Below, one piece after another: positions 1 through 5,480 of a stretch of DNA of 9,757 nt. A model generated the notes under the pieces. It searched no databases and was not told the DNA's origin. It saw only the letters and a list, made by a program, of their open reading frames with translations. The first letter of the stretch is position 1. Every line of letters begins with the position of its first letter. The translations under genes and the position numbers were made by a program. The DNA lies in assembly GCF_040882025.1 (NCBI RefSeq), contig NZ_JBBECC010000209.1, positions 1 to 9,757 on the forward strand. Reading direction: 5' to 3'. Source of the stretch: Parvibaculum sp040882025. Its GTDB lineage: Bacteria; Pseudomonadota; Alphaproteobacteria; Parvibaculales; Parvibaculaceae.

Positions 1-3
1 GCG

Positions 4-456
4 ATGACCGAAATCTATGTCGATGCCGATGCCTGCCCGGTGAAAGACGAAGTGGTGCGGGTCGCCGAGCGCCACGGCCTCACCGTCCACATCGTTTCCA
101 ACAGCGGCATGCGGCCGACCGGCCATCCGCTGGTGCGGCCGGTCGTCGTTCCGGAAGGTCCCGATGTCGCCGATGACTGGATCGCGGAACGCGCCGGCAT
201 CGGCGACATCGTCGTCACCGGCGACATTCCGCTTGCCGCCCGCGCGCTCGAACGAGGCGCGGCGGCGATCGGGCACAATGGCAATCCCTTCACCGCCTCA
301 AGCATCGGCATGGCGCTTGCGATGCGCGATCTGATGCGTGAGCTGCGCGAGACCGGTGAATCGAAGGGCGGCGGGCCCGCTTTTTCGCGCGCCGACCGCT
401 CACGCTTCCTGCAGGCGCTTGAAAGCGCCGTGCAGGTGGCGTTGAAGGCGCGTTAG
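4..456 (+). CDS. UPF0178 (YaiI/YqxD, DUF188) family protein
   Basis: A 150-residue soluble protein with the layout of the YaiI/YqxD family, whose biochemical role is unsettled; the fold is usually grouped with PIN-like nuclease domains. Visible family marks are the N-terminal strand with Asp7 and Asp9 followed by Ala-Cys-Pro (residues 7-12), the Ser-Asn-Ser-Gly-Met stretch (32-36), the acidic Pro-Asp-x-Ala-Asp-Asp segment (53-58), and the Val-Val-Thr-Gly-Asp-Ile-Pro-Leu-Ala motif (70-78) with Asp74. A Phe-Ser-x-x-Asp-Arg C-terminal helix (127-132) follows. Length matches the family norm. There is no signal peptide or membrane segment, so it is probably cytoplasmic. The start lies only 3 nt from the window edge, so its ribosome site cannot be seen. 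Its TAG stop overlaps the msrB stop in convergent orientation. The family call is firm; any nuclease role would be inference from fold. Confidence 0.92.
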   Translation: MTEIYVDADACPVKDEVVRVAERHGLTVHIVSNSGMRPTGHPLVRPVVVPEGPDVADDWIAERAGIGDIVVTGDIPLAARALERGAAAIGHNGNPFTASSIGMALAMRDLMRELRETGESKGGGPAFSRADRSRFLQALESAVQVALKAR

Positions 457-959
457 GCGTTGGCCGGAATGAAGGTCATCGCGACGCCGTTCATGCAGTA
501 GCGCAGTCCCGTCGGCGGCGGGCCGTCTTCGAAGACGTGGCCCAGATGCCCGCCGCAGCGGCGGCAATGGACTTCGGTCCTGACCGTGAAGAAGCTGCGA
601 TCCTCCGAGGTCCCGATCGCGTTTTCGAGCGGCTCGTAGAAACTCGGCCAGCCGGTACCGCTGTTATATTTCGTCGCGGAAGCAAAGAGCGGCAGGTCGC
701 AGCCGGCGCAGTGATAGGTGCCGATGCGTTTCTCCTTGTCGAGCGGGCTCGTGCCGGCGCGTTCGGTGCCGTGGCCGCGCAGCACGCGATATTGCTCCGG
801 CGTCAATTGAGCGCGCCATTCGGCGTCCGTCTTCGTTACCTCGAATGTCGGCGTCGCCGCCTCGTCGGCCTCGGCGTTCTTGCCGCGCAGTGTCAGTCCG
901 GCGGCGGCGAGCGCCGCGGCAACCGCCGTTCCACCCAGGAAATTCCGTCTGGACATCAT
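453..959 (-). CDS. msrB: Tat-exported peptide-methionine (R)-S-oxide reductase MsrB
   Basis: Reduces the R epimer of methionine sulfoxide in proteins. Numbered from the most upstream ATG (965), the protein has 170 residues. A twin-arginine signal (Ser5-Arg6-Arg7-Asn8-Phe9-Leu10) is followed by an Ala-rich hydrophobic stretch to about 28, and then a complete MsrB domain (about 45-168). Zinc ligands are Cys86, Cys89, Cys134 and Cys137. The catalytic cysteine is Cys157 in Arg-Tyr-Cys-Met-Asn. The Ser-Gly-x-Gly-Trp-Pro-Ser-Phe motif (102-109) has Thr104 where E. coli-type enzymes carry the resolving cysteine, and there is no other cysteine in the protein. The start at 959 is preferred because AGGAG at 966-970 stands 6 nt before it, while the ATG at 965 abuts that site with no spacer; the ATG at 956 is also possible. 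The gene follows msrA by 9 nt in one operon. Periplasmic location is inferred from the signal. Confidence 0.93.
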   Translation of the reverse strand: MMSRRNFLGGTAVAAALAAAGLTLRGKNAEADEAATPTFEVTKTDAEWRAQLTPEQYRVLRGHGTERAGTSPLDKEKRIGTYHCAGCDLPLFASATKYNSGTGWPSFYEPLENAIGTSEDRSFFTVRTEVHCRRCGGHLGHVFEDGPPPTGLRYCMNGVAMTFIPANA

Positions 960-965
960 GCTCAT

Positions 966-971
966 CTCCTA
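966..971 (-). promoter_or_regulatory. Ribosome binding site of msrB, overlapping the msrA stop
   Basis: The minus-strand TAGGAG includes the TAG stop codon of msrA (969-971) and an AGGAG Shine-Dalgarno core (966-970). It lies 6 nt upstream of the ATG at 959 and 9 nt upstream of the ATG at 956, but touches the ATG at 965. This decides against the longest msrB reading and suggests translational coupling of msrB to msrA. Confidence 0.7.
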
Positions 972-1583
972 GTGCCCGCCCGCTTCGTCGCCCCAGATCT
1001 GCTTCAGCCGCTGGTCGCGTCCACAGCCCCAGCGGTAATAGGCGTAGCGCGCGGGATTTTTCAGATAGTAGTCCTGATGATAGCTCTCGGCCGGATAAAA
1101 GGGAGCGGCTTCGAGAATTTCAGTGACGATCGGCAGGCCGAGGCGGCCCGAAGCCTCGAGTTCGGCTTTCGAGGCTTCGGCCAGTTCCTTCTCCCGCGCG
1201 TTACCGTAGAAAATGGCGCTGCGATATTGTGGCCCGGCGTCGCAGAACTGCGCATTGGCGCGTACGGGATCGATGTTGCGCCAGAAAACATGCAACAGCT
1301 CCTCGTAGCTGACGCGGGCCGGGTCGTAGACAATGGCGACGGCCTCGATGTGGCCCGTCGTGCCGGACGACACTTCCTTGTAGGTCGGATTGGCCTTCTC
1401 GCCGCCGGTGTAGCCCGACGTTGTGCGGATGACGCCGTCGAGCTTGTCGTAGGGCGGCTCCATGCACCAGAAGCAGCCGCCGGCGAAAATCGCGACGGCT
1501 TCTCCGGCCGCTGGCGTTTCGGCGGTGGCCGCCGGCGCGGTCAGGATGGCCCAGAGGCCAAGCAGGATGGCAAAGCGCTTCAA
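969..1583 (-). CDS. msrA: Exported peptide-methionine (S)-S-oxide reductase MsrA
   Basis: Reduces the S epimer of methionine sulfoxide in proteins. The 204-residue product begins with a Sec-type signal peptide: Lys2-Arg3, a hydrophobic core at about 4-16, and a probable cleavage after Ala-Thr-Ala (residue 21). The mature part is a full MsrA domain. It has the Gly-Cys-Phe-Trp-Cys active-site motif (36-40, catalytic Cys37), Ser-Gly-Tyr-x-Gly-Gly (56-61), Gly-His-Ile-Glu (78-81), and a Gln-Tyr-Arg-Ser (119-122) substrate-pocket segment. Cys114 and Cys187 (in Trp-Gly-Cys-Gly) are the remaining cysteines; Cys187 is a plausible resolving residue. Translation starts at TTG (1581-1583), with AAGGAGA at 1591-1597 at good spacing and no in-frame ATG nearby. 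It is the first gene of the msrA-msrB operon and is divergent from the DUF2189 gene. A periplasmic site of action is inferred from the signal peptide. Confidence 0.94.
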   Translation of the reverse strand: MKRFAILLGLWAILTAPAATAETPAAGEAVAIFAGGCFWCMEPPYDKLDGVIRTTSGYTGGEKANPTYKEVSSGTTGHIEAVAIVYDPARVSYEELLHVFWRNIDPVRANAQFCDAGPQYRSAIFYGNAREKELAEASKAELEASGRLGLPIVTEILEAAPFYPAESYHQDYYLKNPARYAYYRWGCGRDQRLKQIWGDEAGGH

Positions 1584-1682
1584 TTCAAAATCTCCTTCGA
1601 TCTGACGTGCAGCCTACGCCTTCCCGGCCGGTCCCGATTTCAATTCGTTCTCACGACTTTGCGAGCACCCGCATAAGCCACA

Positions 1683-1711
1683 TGGACGGCGGGGTTATTC
1701 GCCGCTAGCAT
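1683..1711 (+). promoter_or_regulatory. Possible sigma70-type promoter for the DUF2189 gene
   Basis: TGGACG (1683-1688) and TAGCAT (1706-1711) are separated by 17 nt, and each matches 4 of 6 positions of the housekeeping -35 and -10 consensus. Transcription from here would leave a leader of roughly 30 nt before the ATG at 1751. The 167-nt divergent gap (1584-1750) must hold the promoters for both msrA and this gene. I found no equally spaced candidate for msrA and no clear operator palindrome. The match is modest and could be chance. Confidence 0.22.
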
Positions 1712-1750
1712 GCAGACAGTCAGGCGGTTTGATCGGGAGGAGAGACTGCC

Positions 1751-2548
1751 ATGAGTGATATGTCGTCGCAGTTCGGCGCGGCGGGCGGCGGGGCGCGGTT
1801 GCCGGAAATCCGGACGATCCGGGCGGATGCGCCCTGGGTCTGGCTTGCCCGCGGCTGGGCCGATATGTCGAGCGTTCCGGCAATCAGCCTTGCCTATGGC
1901 GTTGGCTTTTTCCTGATTTCGCTGTTGCTCGTTTGCGCGCTTTTTCTTTTCAACCTCGGCGCGCTGGTGCCGGTCATGGCCGCGGGCTTCCTGCTGGTCG
2001 GCCCGATGCTTGCTGTTGGCATGTATGAAGCGAGCCGCCGGGTCGAAGCGGATTTGCCGGTGCGGCTTGCCGATGTTGCTTTCGTCTCCACACGCAGTCC
2101 GGCGCAGCTTGCCTTTCTCGGCGCGATGCTGATGGGCGCGATGCTGATCTGGGTGCGCATCGCGACGCTTCTCTTCGCGTTGTTCTTCGGCACGCAGACG
2201 ATGCCCCAGCTTGACGAATTTGTGCCCGCGTTGCTGCTGACACCGCACGGGCTCGGACTCCTCGTTGTCGGTACGGTGGTGGGTGGCGCGCTGGCGTTCA
2301 TATGTTTTGCGATTTCGGTCGTCTCGGTGCCGATGCTGATGGCGCGCGATGTCGACGCGGTAACTGCGGCGCTCACCAGCATCGAGACGGTCAGGCGCAA
2401 TTTCTGGCCGATGATGATCTGGGGCTGGATCATCGCCTTTTTTACAGCCTTCGGCATCGCCACGCTGTTTGTCGGCCTGATCGTCGTCTTCCCGCTGCTT
2501 GGCCATGCAACATGGCACGCCTATCGGGCTCTGGTCGCCGAAAGCTGA
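1751..2548 (+). CDS. DUF2189-type multi-pass inner-membrane protein
   Basis: A 265-residue integral membrane protein of unknown function. The N-terminal part carries Pro-Trp-Val-Trp-Leu-Ala-Arg-Gly-Trp-Ala-Asp-Met (28-39), and the C-terminus ends with Phe-Pro-Leu-Leu-Gly-His-Ala-Thr-Trp-His-Ala-Tyr (247-258); I associate both with the DUF2189 family. Hydrophobic segments lie at about 43-69, 72-91, 118-147, 166-192 and 220-248, some long enough to be hairpins, giving roughly five or six spans. There is no signal peptide and there are no cofactor motifs. His252 and His256 in the last motif are the obvious candidates for a binding role, but that is speculation. The start is supported by GGGAGGAG (1735-1742), 8 nt upstream. 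The gene is divergent from msrA and ends 6 nt before the ccoS stop in convergent orientation. The family call rests on recognition, not a search. Confidence 0.85.
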   Translation: MSDMSSQFGAAGGGARLPEIRTIRADAPWVWLARGWADMSSVPAISLAYGVGFFLISLLLVCALFLFNLGALVPVMAAGFLLVGPMLAVGMYEASRRVEADLPVRLADVAFVSTRSPAQLAFLGAMLMGAMLIWVRIATLLFALFFGTQTMPQLDEFVPALLLTPHGLGLLVVGTVVGGALAFICFAISVVSVPMLMARDVDAVTAALTSIETVRRNFWPMMIWGWIIAFFTAFGIATLFVGLIVVFPLLGHATWHAYRALVAES

Positions 2549-2554
2549 TTGTTG

Positions 2555-2734
2555 CTATGAGACAGGTCTGTCGTCGCCCGGTCCGTCGTCTTCCGGGTCT
2601 TCGTCGAACAGAATGCGCTCGGCCGCGCCTTCGAGGTCGTCATACTGGCCGCTTTTGAGCGACCAGAGAAAGGCGGCGAGGCCGAGCAGGCCGAGCAGCA
2701 GCGCCGCCGGGACAAGAAAGACAAGAATGTTCAT
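2555..2734 (-). CDS. ccoS: cbb3 oxidase maturation protein CcoS
   Basis: A short gene of 59 codons that simple length cut-offs would miss. The protein begins Met-Asn-Ile-Leu-Val-Phe-Leu and has a single hydrophobic membrane segment at about 3-24. It then has Phe-Leu-Trp-Ser-Leu-Lys-Ser-Gly-Gln-Tyr-Asp-Asp-Leu-Glu-Gly (22-36), the hallmark of CcoS/FixS, followed by Arg-Ile-Leu-Phe-Asp-Glu-Asp (40-46) and an acidic tail. CcoS is known to be required for insertion of the heme and copper cofactors into CcoN of the cbb3 oxidase in the inner membrane. Its ATG overlaps the ccoI TGA as ATGA (2731-2734). There is no clear Shine-Dalgarno sequence just upstream, so translation is probably coupled to ccoI. 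It is the last gene of the cluster; its TAG stop at 2555-2557 is 6 nt from the end of the convergent DUF2189 gene. Confidence 0.93.
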   Translation of the reverse strand: MNILVFLVPAALLLGLLGLAAFLWSLKSGQYDDLEGAAERILFDEDPEDDGPGDDRPVS

Positions 2735-4950
2735 GACAGCGGCGCGGCAGGCTTGCGCCGGTTCAGCCGCATTGCGTTGGCGATCACCGTGATCGACGAA
2801 CTCGACATTGCGATGGCGGCGACGAGCGGCGTCACAAAGCCCGCGACGGCAAGCGGTACGGCGACGGCGTTGTAGGCAAGCGCGAGGCCGAAATTCTCGA
2901 AGACGAGACGGCGCGATTTGCGCGCGACGTCGATCGTTTCGACAACAGGCGCAAGGCGCGCGCCCTGGAAAATGAAATCGGCCGCCGTCTGGCTGACATC
3001 GGCAGCGTCCGCCGGCGAGATCGAGACATGCGCGGCGCGCAGCGCCGGCGCGTCGTTGAGGCCGTCGCCGATCATCAGAACCTTGCGGCCGGCACGCGCC
3101 AGTTCCTCAAGCCGGGCGATTTTTTCGGCGGGCCGCGCGGCGGCGCGCCATTCGGCGATGTCCAGCGTTTCGGCAACGGCGCGCACCGCCGGTTCGCGGT
3201 CGCCCGACAGCAATTCGATCGCAAAGCCTTTTCGCTTCAAGGCGTCGATTGCCGCCTTGGCGTCAGGGCGCAACGTATCGGCGAAGCGCAGACAGACGGG
3301 TTCGGCCGTGCCGTGCCGGAGCCAGAGTTCGGGACCCGCATGCTGCGCCGTGGCGCTGCGCCCGCCGGCGAAACCGGCATTGCCGAGGCGGACGGGATCG
3401 GTTCCGAACCGCGCTTCCATGCCCATGCCGGGAACTTCGGTTGCGTCGCTCAGCGTCAGCGGGGCGATGTCGCCACCGACTTCTGCGAGGGCGCGGGCCA
3501 GCGGATGGCGGCTCAGCCGCGCCAGTGCGACGGCGAGCGCGAGGTCGGCGGGTGCGATGTCGCCGCCATTGACGAGCTGTGGCCGGCCGAGCGTCAGCGT
3601 GCCGGTCTTGTCGAAGACCACGGTGTCGGCCTGAGCCAGCCGTTCGAGCCCGTCGGCCGCTTTCACGAACACGCCCTGCCGGATCAGGCGGCCCGTTGCC
3701 ACCACCTGTACCACGGGCACGGCGAGGCCAAGCGCGCAGGGACAGGTGATGATCAGCACGGCGATCGCATGCGTCAGCGCCATTTCCCAATGCGCGCCGA
3801 GCCAGAACCAGAGGATCATCGTCGCAAAGGCCATGATGTGAACGGCGGGCGAATAGATGCGCGCCGCGCGGTCGGCAATCCGCACATAGCGCGCACGGCC
3901 CTGTTCGGCCGATTCCATCAGCCGCACGATCTCGGCCAGCAGCGAATCGTCGTCGCGTTTCGTCACGCGCATGGTCAGCGGCGCGCCGATATTGAGCGTG
4001 CCGGCATAGACGGCCGATCCCGGCTTCACCGCTTCGGGCAGGCTTTCGCCGGTGACGAGGCTCGTATCGATGTCGCTCACGCCGGTCAGGATTTCACCGT
4101 CGGCCGGAATGCGTGCGCCGGCGGCAATCGCCAGCCGCATGCCGGGTTCGACATTCTCGACGGCGACCGAGCGCTGCGCGCCGTCGGGACTCATCACGGT
4201 CGCCGCGATCGCGCGCAGGCCGAGCAGGTTTTGCGCCGCCGAGCAGGCGCGGGCGCGCGCCTGCATGTCGAGATAGCGTCCGATCAGCAGGAAGAAGAGC
4301 AAGGTTACGCTGGCGTCGAAATAGACATGCCGCGCGTTGACGATGGTCTGCACCAGGCTCATCGATGTTGCGAGAATGACGGCCAGCGCAATCGGCACGT
4401 CCATGTTCATCGTGCCCGCCCGCAGCGCCTTCAGCGCTGAGCGGAAAAAAGGCTGTCCGGCATAAGCCACCGCCGGCAGCGCGATCAGCGCCGAAACCCA
4501 GTGAAAGAAGGCGCGCGTCGTCTCGTCCATATCGGTCACGAGGCCCGACCAGACCGATACCGACACAAGCATCACATTGGCGGCGGCGAAACCGGCGACA
4601 CCCATCGCGCGCAACAGCGTCTTCATCTCGTTTTCATCGAGTGCGGTTGCGAGACGGGAATCGAAGGGTACGGCGGCAAAGCCCGCTTCGGCGAGCCGCG
4701 CGACGATCGCGCCGGCCTGCAGCTTGCGCGGATCCCAGCGTACGGCAACCCGCTTTGTCGACAGGTTGGCGCGGGCATATTCGACGCCGGGCAGTTCGTG
4801 AAGACCGCGTTCGACCTTGCGCAGACATCCCGCGCAATGCATGTCCTGCACCACGAGATCGAGGCGCGCGCGGCCACCCGGCGCCTCGCGCACAAAGAGG
4901 CCGGGGTCCGGTCTTGCGGGATCGAGCAAGGCCTCGGCGGCGGGGTTCAT
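2731..4950 (-). CDS. ccoI: Copper-translocating P1B-type ATPase CcoI (FixI)
   Basis: An inner-membrane copper pump that supplies copper for the CuB site of cbb3 oxidase. The 739-residue protein is full length. It has an N-terminal heavy-metal-associated domain with Met37-His-Cys39-Ala-Gly-Cys42, four hydrophobic spans at about 116-228, and the actuator motif Thr-Gly-Glu-Ser (300-303). The metal-site motif Cys403-Pro-Cys405 lies in the sixth span, and the phosphorylation motif Asp447-Lys-Thr-Gly-Thr follows. Nucleotide-domain His482-Pro483 and hinge Gly-Asp-Gly-Leu-Asn-Asp (628-633) come next. In the last spans, Tyr693-Asn694 and Met715 with a following serine run match P1B-1 copper ATPases. 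Placement between ccoH and ccoS, with ATGA overlaps on both sides (4947-4950 and 2731-2734), separates it from detoxifying CopA pumps. GGAG lies about 9 nt before the start. Confidence 0.97.
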   Translation of the reverse strand: MNPAAEALLDPARPDPGLFVREAPGGRARLDLVVQDMHCAGCLRKVERGLHELPGVEYARANLSTKRVAVRWDPRKLQAGAIVARLAEAGFAAVPFDSRLATALDENEMKTLLRAMGVAGFAAANVMLVSVSVWSGLVTDMDETTRAFFHWVSALIALPAVAYAGQPFFRSALKALRAGTMNMDVPIALAVILATSMSLVQTIVNARHVYFDASVTLLFFLLIGRYLDMQARARACSAAQNLLGLRAIAATVMSPDGAQRSVAVENVEPGMRLAIAAGARIPADGEILTGVSDIDTSLVTGESLPEAVKPGSAVYAGTLNIGAPLTMRVTKRDDDSLLAEIVRLMESAEQGRARYVRIADRAARIYSPAVHIMAFATMILWFWLGAHWEMALTHAIAVLIITCPCALGLAVPVVQVVATGRLIRQGVFVKAADGLERLAQADTVVFDKTGTLTLGRPQLVNGGDIAPADLALAVALARLSRHPLARALAEVGGDIAPLTLSDATEVPGMGMEARFGTDPVRLGNAGFAGGRSATAQHAGPELWLRHGTAEPVCLRFADTLRPDAKAAIDALKRKGFAIELLSGDREPAVRAVAETLDIAEWRAAARPAEKIARLEELARAGRKVLMIGDGLNDAPALRAAHVSISPADAADVSQTAADFIFQGARLAPVVETIDVARKSRRLVFENFGLALAYNAVAVPLAVAGFVTPLVAAIAMSSSSITVIANAMRLNRRKPAAPLS

Positions 4951-5480
4951 CGATCGGCGCTCCGGCCGACGACAACGCGCTCTTCCTGCACGAATGTTTC
5001 GCCGCCCGGGCCTGTCGCGGCGATGCGCACCAGCCAGTTGCCGTCATGGGCGAGATCGAAAACCGTTCCGTAGATGCCGGGTGCGGCCTCGGCGAGCGGC
5101 AAGCGCCGATCTTCGCCGGCGGCGACCGGACGCCAGAAGGTGCCTTCGACTTCAAGGCCGGTCAGCGCCGTGCCGTCGGCCCGGGCGAAACGCACGGTCA
5201 AGCGCGTGCCGCCGTCCGGCGCCGGACCGGTGGCGATCGCCGCCGTCCAGCCAAGCAGGCGCTGCTCATCCATGCGCTCGAGAAGATGATTGTAGGCACG
5301 TCCCTTCTGATAGGCGCCCTCGACCTCCACGCCGTCGAATGTCGAAAGCGCCTTGTAGATGAAGACCCCGTTGACCGCGAAGACGATGCCGAAGAATCCG
5401 GCAAATCCGACGAGCACGCGCCGGCCCGTCAGCGTGCCGAAACGGGTCGTGGGCCGGTAATCGCTTCTCCCGACAGTCAT
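4947..5480 (-). CDS. ccoH: cbb3 oxidase assembly protein CcoH (FixH)
   Basis: A 177-residue membrane-anchored protein of the FixH/CcoH family, which associates with cbb3 oxidase subunits and is needed for stable assembly. It has a short cytoplasmic N-terminus, one membrane span at about 22-43 containing Gly-Phe-Phe-Gly-Ile-Val-Phe-Ala-Val-Asn-Gly-Val-Phe, and a periplasmic part. The family motif Ala-Tyr-Gln-Lys-Gly-Arg-Ala-Tyr-Asn (56-64) comes just after the span. A beta-rich domain, with Gly-Thr-Phe-Trp-Arg-Pro (113-118) and Gly-Asn-Trp-Leu-Val-Arg (147-152), makes up the rest. The start overlaps the ccoG stop as ATGA (5477-5480), with an AGAGG element 9 nt upstream. The stop overlaps the ccoI start in the same way. 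Length and motifs are typical. Confidence 0.95.
   Translation of the reverse strand: MTVGRSDYRPTTRFGTLTGRRVLVGFAGFFGIVFAVNGVFIYKALSTFDGVEVEGAYQKGRAYNHLLERMDEQRLLGWTAAIATGPAPDGGTRLTVRFARADGTALTGLEVEGTFWRPVAAGEDRRLPLAEAAPGIYGTVFDLAHDGNWLVRIAATGPGGETFVQEERVVVGRSADR

Noticed and set aside
537..1676. A 379-codon plus-strand open frame across msrB and msrA
   Set aside because: Antisense shadow; both minus-strand genes have full catalytic motifs, export signals and ribosome sites.
1640..2518. A 292-codon minus-strand open frame opposite the DUF2189 gene
   Set aside because: Its extremely charged His/Arg/Glu/Gln composition is what the complement of a membrane protein gene gives; no domain is visible.
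2521..2724. A 67-codon minus-strand frame overlapping ccoS
   Set aside because: It is the wrong frame. The neighbouring frame from 2734 to 2555 encodes a typical CcoS and overlaps ccoI by ATGA.
3028..4440. A 470-codon plus-strand open frame inside ccoI
   Set aside because: Antisense shadow of the ATPase; rich in His, Arg and Gln with no domain or ribosome site I can support.
2731..4950. ccoI read as a general copper-detoxification CopA
   Set aside because: Its position between ccoH and ccoS with translational overlaps on both sides, and its single metal-binding domain, fit the oxidase-dedicated pump better.
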